Translations under genes and position numbers: made by a program
Notes under the pieces: generated by a model
Database searches by the model: none
What the model was told of the DNA's origin: nothing
What the model saw: the letters and a program-made list of their open reading frames with translations, nothing else
Source: CF-161 sp035259145
GTDB lineage: Bacteria > Chloroflexota > Dormibacteria > Dormibacterales > Dormibacteraceae
DNA: 5,563 nucleotides
Direction of reading: 5' to 3'
Assembly (NCBI GenBank): GCA_035259145.1
Contig: DATFWQ010000038.1
Location: 1 to 5,563, forward strand
Shown: positions 1 through 5,563 of the stretch, in pieces
Position numbering within the stretch: position 1 is the stretch's first letter
How the letters are laid out: the number at the start of each line of letters is the position of its first letter

Positions 1-1
1 T

Positions 2-301
2 GCCGAGAACACCCGCCCGCTGCTGGATGAACTCGGCCTCAGTGGCTTGGTTGACGTGCTGATCCTGTCCTGTGAGGTCGGCTGGGCGAAACCGTCTCCG
101 GAGATCTATCAAAACGCATTGGGCGCTCTCGGCGTGCCAGCCCAGGCAGCCGTCTTGGTGGACGACCAGCGGCTCTACTGCGACGGGGCCAGTTTGCTGG
201 GCATCACAGCGATCCAGATCTGCCGTGGCAACGTGGGGTCGGTTGGCCACGAGGGTTCGACTGTGGCCTGCTCCTTGTGGGAGCTCGAAGGCCTCTTCTG
301 A
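2..301 (+). CDS. HAD-superfamily hydrolase, C-terminal part (5' end outside window)
   Basis: The frame is open from base 2 and ends in TGA at 299-301, giving 99 visible residues. No start codon for the full protein is visible. Two hallmarks of haloacid dehalogenase-like hydrolases can be seen. One is a motif II/III block, ILSCEVGWAKPSPEIY (residues 21-36), with the conserved Lys of the KPxPxIY signature at residue 30. The other is a motif IV acidic pair, VDDQRLYCDGA (residues 53-63), followed by a small-Gly-Ile turn. In the family these hold phosphate and Mg2+ around a nucleophilic Asp in motif I, which would lie in the missing N-terminal part. Family members are usually 200-230 residues, so roughly half is present. 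The order resembles subfamily IA phosphatases and dehalogenases. The substrate cannot be inferred. It converges on the tRNA genes, with a likely terminator at 423-457 between them. Confidence 0.85.
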   Translation, partial: AENTRPLLDELGLSGLVDVLILSCEVGWAKPSPEIYQNALGALGVPAQAAVLVDDQRLYCDGASLLGITAIQICRGNVGSVGHEGSTVACSLWELEGLF

Positions 302-676
<375 letters not shown>

Positions 677-698
677 AGCCGTGGGTGCAGGTAAGATG

Positions 699-777
699 TG
701 GCGGTCCCGACCGGATTCGAACCGGCGATCTCGGCCTTGACAGGGCCGCGTGCTGGGCCAGACTGCACCACGGGACC
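699..777 (-). tRNA. tRNA-Asp (anticodon GTC)
   Basis: On the minus strand the acceptor stem GGTCCCG (777-771) pairs with CGGGACC (709-703). The D stem is GTGC/GCAC. The anticodon stem CGGCC/GGCCG encloses loop CTGTCAA with anticodon GTC at 741-739, which reads GAC and GAU. There is a 5-base variable loop and a T arm with loop TTCGAAT closed by a G-T pair. The discriminator is G73, the aspartate identity base, and CCA is encoded (701-699). The length is 79 bases with CCA. It is the promoter-proximal gene of the two-tRNA cluster. Confidence 0.97.
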
Positions 778-789
778 AGACGGCTCTGA

Positions 790-817
790 AGTTTAGCAGC
801 ATGAGAACGAGCCTCCA
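790..817 (-). promoter_or_regulatory. possible promoter for the tRNA-Asp/tRNA-Ser cluster
   Basis: On the minus strand, TAAACT (795-790) resembles a sigma-70 -10 box and lies about 12 bases before the mature tRNA-Asp 5' end, as expected for a stable-RNA promoter. The -35 region is poor: TGGAGG at 817-812 matches three of six consensus positions with a 16-base spacer. This is based on position and a weak match only. Confidence 0.3.
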
Positions 818-864
818 TCACGGCTTCACCCGCCGTAACCGCACCCGCCGGCTGCCCGTTCAAC

Positions 865-893
865 TTGGCGGCACCCCCCAGGTCCGCTATCAC
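865..893 (+). promoter_or_regulatory. possible promoter for the PBP gene
   Basis: TTGGCG (865-870) and TATCAC (888-893) are separated by 17 bases and each matches four of six sigma-70 consensus positions. Transcription would begin near 900, leaving a leader of about 40 bases before the GTG at 939. A second AT-rich stretch, TAATACT (894-900), directly follows and could serve as an alternative -10. The assignment is tentative. Confidence 0.33.
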
Positions 894-938
894 TAATACT
901 GCCATGCTGATCTGCGAGCAGGGCGAGGCTTCCGACGG

Positions 939-3134
939 GTGAGCACGGGCTTCACTCCCAGCGGCTACCGCCCCAACCCACCCTGGACAGGCTACGACGA
1001 GCCCCGGCGGCGCGCCTCTCTCTACGCGCCACCCCCGGGCGGAAGGCTTCCGGGACGGCGCGGCTGGTTCAGACGCTTCGGGCCGGGAATCGCCCTCATC
1101 CTGGTGGTGCTCCTGGGGGGCTGCGCCGGTTACGTCGGCGTGACCCTCCGGGATGTGCCAGACCCAGGCCAGATCCCCGAACTTGGACACTCCATCGTCG
1201 TCTACGACCGCAAGAATCGACAGATCGAGCAGCGCAACTCGCAGGGCCAGTACTACCAGGTTCTGTCCCTTGCCGAGATGGGTGACCTCAACAGGTGGGC
1301 GACACTCGCTGCAGAGGACCGTGATTTCTACAGTCACCCGGCTATCGACCTCAGCTCGACCGCGCGAGCGGCTGGCGCGGACCTGCTCGGCAGCGGCAAC
1401 CTCCAGGGCGGAAGCACGATAACGCAGCAGCTCGTCAAGATCTCGGTCCTCACGCCTCAGCGTTCGATCTTTCGGAAGGTCCAGGAGGCCACGATCGCCT
1501 TCGGCGTCGAGAACAACTACACGAAAGACAAGATCCTGGAGATGTACTTGAACCGCGTCTCCTATGGCCACAACGCGTACGGCATCGGCGCCGCGGCCAG
1601 GGTCTATTTCTCCAAAGATGCGAAGGCCCTGACGGCGGCCCAGGCCGCATTCCTGGCAGGGCTCATCAACGGGCCCTCCTACTACGACCCGCGAATCCAC
1701 TTTGATCGGGCCAAGGAACGGCAGCAATACGTGCTCGACGGCATGGTAAAGACCGGAAAGCTGACCCAGGCCGACGCTGACAAGGCGGCCCAGGAGGACA
1801 TCAAGTCCGAGCTCAAGTTCGACCAGAGCCTAACGACAAGCAAAGCCCCTCACTTCGTGGACTGGGTCCTCGAGCAGCTGGAGAGGATCGTGGGCAAGGA
1901 TGCCGCTCACCAGGCCGGCTTCAAGATCTACACGACGCTCGACCTCGACATTCAGGACCTCGCCAACAGGTCCGTCCAGCAGGGCGTAGCCAACGCATCG
2001 CTTAAGCGGGAAGGCGTAAACAACGCCGACTTGCTCGCAGCCAGGCCTGACACCGGCGAGATCCTCGCGTGGGTGGGCTCCGCCGACTACTACGACCGGG
2101 GCATCAACGGCGCTTTCGACGTGGTGGCCGAGGGTGCCCGGCAGCCGGGCTCATCCTTCAAGCCATACGTCTTCGAGGCGGCGCTCAAGAACCACACGAT
2201 CACCCTCGCGAGCACGCTTCATGACAAGCCGACCGACTTCGGCGTCGGCGCTGGTATCTGGCCCCACGACTTCGATGACCGCTGGCTGGGCAACGTCAGC
2301 GCGCGCGACTCGCTGCTGATGTCTCGAAACGTGCCGGCCGTCGAGACGGCGAAGATGGTTGGCATCGACCAGGTCATCAAGCAAGCAAACTCACAGGGAG
2401 TCCAGCCGCAGACCCCACTGAAGCCGTTTCTTTCGACAGCGATCGGCGGTTCCGACATCACGATGGTTCAGAACGTGCAGGGCTACCAGGCCTTCGCCAA
2501 CCAGGGAACGGTGATGCCGCTGTTCGGGATCACCAAGATCGTCGACATTCAGACCGGCGAGGAGATCCCGGTCGCCCACCAGCCCAGCTCTCAGGTGATG
2601 ACGCCCGCCGAGTCCTATCTGATCACGGACGTCCTGAAGGGTTACAACGCGTTCTGGCATCTGGGCTGGAAGCGCCAGATGGCCGGCAAGTCAGGAACGA
2701 CCGGCGGCAACAGCACCGGGAAGCACCGCGACGCGTGGATGATGGCGTACAACCCGAACATCGTCGTCGGCGCCTGGGCTGGCCACACCCTGTCCGGCAC
2801 GGACAGCGGCGCCGGAGGCAACGACAGCATCAGCGCTTTCGGCACTGAGGTCGGTCAGTACATCCTGGCGCCGTTTATCAACGGCCTGCCGAGCAACATG
2901 AGCGACTGGTACAGGCGGCCCGACGGGATCGTGACCGGCGGCGGATGCCCTGGTGGCGATCACCCTGGCGGCGGCGAGATATTTCTTGCCGGCACGCAGA
3001 ACGGAGTCAACTGCCCAACGCCATCCCCGACGCCAACCCCGACTCCGACGCCTTCCGGAAGCCCTACGCCGGCGCCCGGCCCGAGCATCGTCCCAAGCCC
3101 GTCGGCCTCTCCAAGTCCCCGTCCCTCCCCGTAG
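939..3134 (+). CDS. class A (bifunctional) penicillin-binding protein, PBP1A family
   Basis: This 731-residue protein polymerises lipid II glycan strands and cross-links their peptides at the outer face of the membrane. A basic, Pro-rich cytoplasmic N-terminus (1-48) precedes one membrane helix (about 49-69). The GT51 glycosyltransferase domain (about 80-270) has the catalytic Glu126 in EDRDF, the GGSTITQQ block (157-164), and the second Glu183 in RKVQEA. The transpeptidase domain (about 360-650) has nucleophile Ser405 in SSFK, SRN (462-464) and KSGTT (584-588), so all catalytic motifs are intact. A Gly-rich segment with Cys670 and Cys692 leads into a Pro/Thr/Ser tail (693-731). GTG 939 is the first usable start after an in-frame TAA at 894; GAGG at 925-928 lies 10 bases upstream of it. 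Its length is normal for the family. An LGGC sequence at the helix end resembles a lipobox, but the long N-terminus makes lipoprotein processing unlikely. Confidence 0.95.
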   Translation: MSTGFTPSGYRPNPPWTGYDEPRRRASLYAPPPGGRLPGRRGWFRRFGPGIALILVVLLGGCAGYVGVTLRDVPDPGQIPELGHSIVVYDRKNRQIEQRNSQGQYYQVLSLAEMGDLNRWATLAAEDRDFYSHPAIDLSSTARAAGADLLGSGNLQGGSTITQQLVKISVLTPQRSIFRKVQEATIAFGVENNYTKDKILEMYLNRVSYGHNAYGIGAAARVYFSKDAKALTAAQAAFLAGLINGPSYYDPRIHFDRAKERQQYVLDGMVKTGKLTQADADKAAQEDIKSELKFDQSLTTSKAPHFVDWVLEQLERIVGKDAAHQAGFKIYTTLDLDIQDLANRSVQQGVANASLKREGVNNADLLAARPDTGEILAWVGSADYYDRGINGAFDVVAEGARQPGSSFKPYVFEAALKNHTITLASTLHDKPTDFGVGAGIWPHDFDDRWLGNVSARDSLLMSRNVPAVETAKMVGIDQVIKQANSQGVQPQTPLKPFLSTAIGGSDITMVQNVQGYQAFANQGTVMPLFGITKIVDIQTGEEIPVAHQPSSQVMTPAESYLITDVLKGYNAFWHLGWKRQMAGKSGTTGGNSTGKHRDAWMMAYNPNIVVGAWAGHTLSGTDSGAGGNDSISAFGTEVGQYILAPFINGLPSNMSDWYRRPDGIVTGGGCPGGDHPGGGEIFLAGTQNGVNCPTPSPTPTPTPTPSGSPTPAPGPSIVPSPSASPSPRPSP
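3015..3131 (+). repeat. degenerate Pro-Thr/Pro-Ser codon repeats (PBP tail)
   Basis: This stretch encodes PBP residues 693-731, which consist mainly of Pro alternating with Thr or Ser, first as PTP units and then as PSP units. The DNA repeats variants of CCGACG and CCAAGC with varied third positions, so the protein pattern is more regular than the DNA. Such tails are predicted to be disordered. In extracytoplasmic proteins they may act as wall-spanning spacers or O-glycosylation sites, which here is inference. Confidence 0.8.
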
Positions 3135-3141
3135 GAGGGAC
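3121..3141 (+). promoter_or_regulatory. hairpin across the PBP stop codon
   Basis: GTCCCTCC (3121-3128) is perfectly complementary to GGAGGGAC (3134-3141), with a five-base loop. The PBP stop TAG (3132-3134) sits at the loop and the start of the 3' arm. No T run follows, so it is not a standard terminator. The 3' arm contains AGGAGGG (3133-3139), a strong Shine-Dalgarno match that would be hidden when the hairpin forms. A role in transcript stability or translation of the downstream gene is possible but unproven. Confidence 0.45.
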
Positions 3142-3178
3142 CCAGGGGGCGTGGTAGCATGGAATGGCAAACCCGTGA

Positions 3179-3185
3179 GGGAGGT
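3179..3185 (+). promoter_or_regulatory. ribosome binding site of the erpA-like gene
   Basis: GGGAGGT (3179-3185 region, core GGAGGT 3180-3185) is a strong Shine-Dalgarno match. It lies 6 bases before an in-frame TTG (3192) and 12 bases before ATG 3198, so either could be the true start; they differ by two residues. It argues against the upstream in-frame ATG at 3159, which would add 13 residues unlike the family N-terminus. Confidence 0.6.
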
Positions 3186-3197
3186 ATCTGTTTGGCG

Positions 3198-3581
3198 ATG
3201 ATCGAGTCAGCGACTATCACACTCACCGATGAAGCCCTGTCGCAGCTCAGGTCGCTGCTGGAGAAGGAGGCCAACTCAGAGCTGGCCCTGCGCGTCTTCG
3301 TCAGCGGCGGCGGCTGCTCTGGCCTGCAGTACGGGATGGCCTTCGACGACAACGTCCGGCCCGGTGACGAGGTCGTGCATCAGGGCGGCGTTCGTGTCCT
3401 GATCGACGACTTCAGCGCGCCGTATATCCAGGGCTCCGAGATCGACTACGTCGACAGTCTCATGGGTGCGGGGTTCACTGTTCACAATCCGAACGCTGTC
3501 AAGTCCTGCTCCTGCGGACACTCGTTCGACACAGGCGAGGACGCTGGAACGGCCAGGGCCTGCGGCTGCGGCGGCCACTAG
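3198..3581 (+). CDS. erpA: A-type iron-sulfur carrier protein (ErpA/IscA/HesB family)
   Basis: This 127-residue protein carries [4Fe-4S] or [2Fe-2S] clusters from the scaffold to apo-enzymes in the cytoplasm. The N-terminus ITLTDEAL, the block GGGCSGLQYG with Cys40, the segment SEIDYV, and NPN followed by SCSCGHSF with Cys104 and Cys106 match the family closely. Cys40 to Cys104 spacing is 64 residues, the same as I recall for E. coli ErpA (Cys42 to Cys106). Two features depart from the classic form. The C-terminal motif is CSC rather than CGC. An extra tail of about 15 residues ends in CGCGGH, adding Cys122 and Cys124. ATG 3198 fits the family start; TTG 3192 has better ribosome-binding-site spacing, and ATG 3159 is also in frame. 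It follows the PBP gene by 63 bases, so cotranscription is possible though the functions are unrelated. ErpA rather than IscA or SufA is a judgement from overall similarity. Confidence 0.92.
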   Translation: MIESATITLTDEALSQLRSLLEKEANSELALRVFVSGGGCSGLQYGMAFDDNVRPGDEVVHQGGVRVLIDDFSAPYIQGSEIDYVDSLMGAGFTVHNPNAVKSCSCGHSFDTGEDAGTARACGCGGH

Positions 3582-3587
3582 GAGGTC

Positions 3588-3605
3588 CGGCCGGAGACCC
3601 GGCCG
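3588..3605 (+). terminator. GC-rich hairpin after erpA-like gene, possible weak terminator
   Basis: CGGCCGG (3588-3594) pairs perfectly with CCGGCCG (3599-3605) around the loop AGAC, seven bases after the TAG stop at 3579-3581. No T tract follows, so intrinsic termination would be inefficient. It may instead protect the 3' end or act with Rho. A second imperfect palindrome (TGGCCGGCTGGCCA, 3616-3629) lies just downstream. Confidence 0.35.
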
Positions 3606-3750
3606 AGAGTCTGAGTGGCCGGCTGGCCAGAACTTCGTCACTTGCATCTCCAGGAACGAACGTTGAGACCAGGACCAGCCTCGAATTCGGTTATCAGCGG
3701 GGGGACGCGCTAGGCAACGCACGCCATCGGCATACCAATCGCCGATCCCA

Positions 3751-4269
3751 GTGTCGCCCGGTGAGCGGTTCACATCGTTGGAACAGCTGTCACGGTTAGG
3801 CTCCCAGCGCGTGCGAGAGATCGCCTTCCTCGTGGTCGGTGCATCCACCCCGATCGGGATCCTGGCGGTGAACGTATCAGCGTTCGTGATGCTGCACCTG
3901 CCGGAATTCCGTCTCAGCATCGCGATCTGCGCGCTGGTCAGTGGCCTCTCGCTGAACGGCCTGACTGCCTGGGCGCTGTTCGGCCGCGCTGAGCGCATCG
4001 CCCCTCAGCTGATTGCGGAATACCGGCCGTGGCTCATCGCCGCGGTGGTTGTCTTCGTGGCCGCGTTCTCCGCACTGGGTGCCTACTGGACGTGGCAGAG
4101 CATGCAGGACTCGAGGCAGCTGCCCAACCTGTACGCCGTCCTCACCGCCTTGTGGCTGCTATTCCTGCCCGTCCTGATGACGTTCGTCGCCAGGTGGCTC
4201 AATGGCGGAAAGGCAAGAGTCCGGCCGACCGCACCTCCGCCGCCCGAGGTCGCGTTCCGAGAGCACTGA
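3751..4269 (+). CDS. hypothetical four-helix integral membrane protein
   Basis: This 172-residue protein belongs to no family I recognise. A short polar N-terminus with charged residues (1-23) precedes four hydrophobic segments at about 24-50, 55-78, 94-115 and 127-149. The second and third are separated by a charged loop with ERIAPQLIAEYR. The C-terminus is basic and then Pro-rich (APPPPE, 161-166). An even number of helices and a basic tail suggest that both ends are cytoplasmic. No catalytic motif or conserved charged residue within a helix is evident. GTG 3751 is the first start after an in-frame TGA at 3664, but it lacks a clear ribosome binding site. GTG 3811 (residue 21, just before helix 1) or TTG 3778 are alternatives. 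Coding is supported by codon-like GC bias, the well-formed helices and the terminator 8 bases after the stop. Confidence 0.72.
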   Translation: MSPGERFTSLEQLSRLGSQRVREIAFLVVGASTPIGILAVNVSAFVMLHLPEFRLSIAICALVSGLSLNGLTAWALFGRAERIAPQLIAEYRPWLIAAVVVFVAAFSALGAYWTWQSMQDSRQLPNLYAVLTALWLLFLPVLMTFVARWLNGGKARVRPTAPPPPEVAFREH

Positions 4270-4276
4270 GCAAATA

Positions 4277-4308
4277 AGAGAGCCCCCCGCCCAGGCGGGA
4301 GGCTCTCT
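4277..4308. terminator. bidirectional intrinsic terminator between convergent genes
   Basis: A 15-base arm (4277-4291) and its partner (4294-4308) are complementary except for one C/A mismatch. The innermost pairs open to form the loop. It begins 8 bases after the stop of the membrane-protein gene and lies 43 bases past the groEL stop on the other strand. Read on the minus strand, the helix is followed by CTTATTTG, a fair U-rich tail. On the plus strand the tail is CTCTACTCGTT, which is poorer. It therefore probably serves groEL best and both genes to some degree. Confidence 0.85.
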
Positions 4309-4351
4309 CTACTCGTTCGCTATCGGGAAGCGCGAGGCTCGGTTCAACCTC

Positions 4352-5563
4352 CTACATCATGTCGGGAGGCATGGACGGGCCGGCTGACTCCTTCTTTTCG
4401 GGAACCTCCGTCACCACGGCCTCAGTGGTAAGGACCATGGCCGCGATCGACGCCGCGTTCTGGAGGGCTGAGCGCGTCACCTTGGCCGGGTCGGCGATCC
4501 CGGCTGCCAGCATGTCGACCTGCTTGCCGTTGAGCGCGTCCCAGCCCTGGCCGGCCTTGGCCTTGCGGATCATGTCGACGATGACCGAGCCCTCGTCACC
4601 CGCGTTGGCCGCGATCTGGCGGACCGGCTCCTCGAGCGACTTGCGGACGATCGCGACGCCCGTCGCCTGGTCGCCGCTCATGCCGAGGCCGCCGGCCAGC
4701 ACCTTCTGCGCCTGAAGCAGGACGGTGCCGCCGCCGGCCACCATGCCCTCTTCGACGGCCGCCTTGGTTGCGCTCAGGGCGTCCTCGATGCGGTGCTTCT
4801 TCTCTTTCTGCTCGACCTCGGTTGCGGCGCCGACCTTGATCACCGCGACCCCGCCGGCCAGCTTCGCCAGCCGCTCCTGCAGCTTCTCCCGGTCGAAGTC
4901 GGAGGTCGTCTCCTCGATTTGGGCCTTGATCGCCTTGATCCGGGCCTGGATCGCGTCGGCCTTGCCGGCGCCCTCCACTATCGTCGTGTCGTCCTTGGTC
5001 ACGGTCACGCGGCGAGCCTTGCCAAGCTGCTCGATCCGGGTCTGATCGAGCTTGAGGCCGAGGTCCTCCGAGATCACCTGGCCTCCGGTCAGGATGGCCA
5101 TGTCCTCCAGCATCGCCTTTCGCCGATCGCCGAAGCCTGGTGCCTTGACCGCGCAGGCCTGGAAAGTGCCGCGAAGCTTGTTGACGACAAGAGTGGCCAG
5201 CGCCTCGCCCTCGACGTCCTCAGCCACGATCAGGAGCGGACGACCCTGCTGGACCACCTTTTCCAGCACCGGCAGCAGATCCTGGACTGCCGTGACCTTG
5301 CGGTCGGTGACCAGGATGAAAGGCTCTTCAAGCACCGCTTCCATTCGGTCAGGGTTGGTGACCATGTAGGGCGAGATGTAGCCGCGGTCGAACTGCATAC
5401 CCTCGACCGTCTCCAGCTCGATGCCTACGCCCTGGCCGTCCTCGACCGTGATGACGCCGTCCTTGCCGACCTTGTCCATGGCCTCGGCGATCAGCTCGCC
5501 GATCTTGTCGTCCTGGGACGAGATGGCCGCCACGTGGGCGACGTCTTCGTGGCCCTTCACGGG
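4352..5563 (-). CDS. groL: chaperonin GroEL (Cpn60/Hsp60), N-terminal part outside window
   Basis: This is the large subunit of the ATP-driven GroEL/GroES folding chamber in the cytoplasm. About 404 residues are visible, from roughly E. coli position 138 to the end; the equatorial N-terminus and P-loop lie beyond the window. Recognisable blocks are VITVEDG, EGMQFDRGYISPY, AEDVEGEALATLVVN, KAPGFGDRRKAML, TSDFDREKLQERLAKLAGGV and VGAATEVE. Also present are RIEDALSATKAAVEEG and AGIADPAKVTRSALQNAAS. The Asp in RIEDA matches E. coli Asp398, which drives ATP hydrolysis, and the Cpn60 signature AAVEEGMVAGGG is intact. The apical domain lies at about residues 53-238 counted from the first visible Met. 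The C-terminus ends in MPPDMM, without the usual Gly-Gly-Met repeats. The stop is TAG at 4354-4352. It converges on the membrane-protein gene and ends at the shared terminator. Whether groES lies upstream cannot be seen. Confidence 0.98.
   Translation of the reverse strand, partial: PVKGHEDVAHVAAISSQDDKIGELIAEAMDKVGKDGVITVEDGQGVGIELETVEGMQFDRGYISPYMVTNPDRMEAVLEEPFILVTDRKVTAVQDLLPVLEKVVQQGRPLLIVAEDVEGEALATLVVNKLRGTFQACAVKAPGFGDRRKAMLEDMAILTGGQVISEDLGLKLDQTRIEQLGKARRVTVTKDDTTIVEGAGKADAIQARIKAIKAQIEETTSDFDREKLQERLAKLAGGVAVIKVGAATEVEQKEKKHRIEDALSATKAAVEEGMVAGGGTVLLQAQKVLAGGLGMSGDQATGVAIVRKSLEEPVRQIAANAGDEGSVIVDMIRKAKAGQGWDALNGKQVDMLAAGIADPAKVTRSALQNAASIAAMVLTTEAVVTEVPEKKESAGPSMPPDMM

Noticed and set aside
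985..1130. Lipobox LGGC in the PBP membrane helix (lipoprotein)
   Set aside because: About 50 residues precede the hydrophobic helix, far longer than a normal lipoprotein n-region, and class A PBPs are anchored by an uncleaved helix.
3010..3066. CRISPR-like or tandem DNA repeat in the CCGACG-rich stretch
   Set aside because: The units are short, degenerate and in the PBP reading frame, with no unique spacers. They are Pro/Thr codons.
2691..3352. Minus-strand open frames antisense to the PBP tail
   Set aside because: Their Gly/Arg-rich or GVGVG-rich sequences are the complement of the Pro-codon repeats of the PBP tail.
3663..3696. Promoter for the membrane-protein gene (TTGAGA at 3663 with TTATCA at 3691)
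   Set aside because: The -35 match is good, but the spacer is 22 bases and the -10 is poor; no better-spaced hexamer was found.
3276..3998. 240-codon minus-strand open frame
   Set aside because: It is antisense to the well-supported erpA-like gene and to the start of the membrane-protein gene. Its composition is Ala/Arg/Asp-rich without motifs, so it is a shadow.

Overview
This is an ordinary-looking chromosomal segment from a GC-rich bacterium. It carries two tRNA genes, one complete bifunctional cell-wall synthase, one iron-sulfur carrier, one small orphan membrane protein, and two genes cut by the window edges. A soil-type Terrabacteria member (Chloroflexota, Dormibacterota or Actinomycetota) is my best guess. 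It rests on codon use, GTG starts, a class A penicillin-binding protein with a long Pro/Thr/Ser tail, an A-type Fe-S carrier with an extra Cys tail, and a GroEL without Gly-Gly-Met repeats. It is an inference, not an identification. Both tRNA genes encode their CCA ends.

Layout, left to right. Bases 2-301 (+) are the C-terminal part of a HAD-family hydrolase whose N-terminus lies outside the window. A hairpin with a T-rich tail (423-457) probably ends its transcript. On the - strand lie tRNA-Ser(CGA) (585-676) and tRNA-Asp(GTC) (699-777), probably transcribed together as Asp then Ser. The 161-base gap 778-938 separates them from the divergently transcribed class A PBP (939-3134, +) and holds weak promoter-like elements for both directions plus a 9-bp direct repeat. 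The PBP is followed after 63 bases by an ErpA/IscA-like protein (3198-3581, +), so the two may be cotranscribed. After a GC-rich hairpin comes an uncharacterised four-helix membrane protein (3751-4269, +). A strong bidirectional hairpin (4277-4308) separates it from the convergent groEL (4352-5563, -), which is truncated at its 5' end by the window.

The genes do not form one pathway. They cover tRNA supply, peptidoglycan synthesis, Fe-S cluster delivery and protein folding, which is typical core-genome content. I found no mobile element, CRISPR array or defence system, and no convincing new multi-gene system. The points most worth checking are a possible 16-codon leader ORF with an ATGA overlap onto the erpA-like gene, the Cys pattern and tail of that protein, and the unassigned membrane protein. 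Long open frames antisense to the HAD gene and the PBP are most likely shadows.
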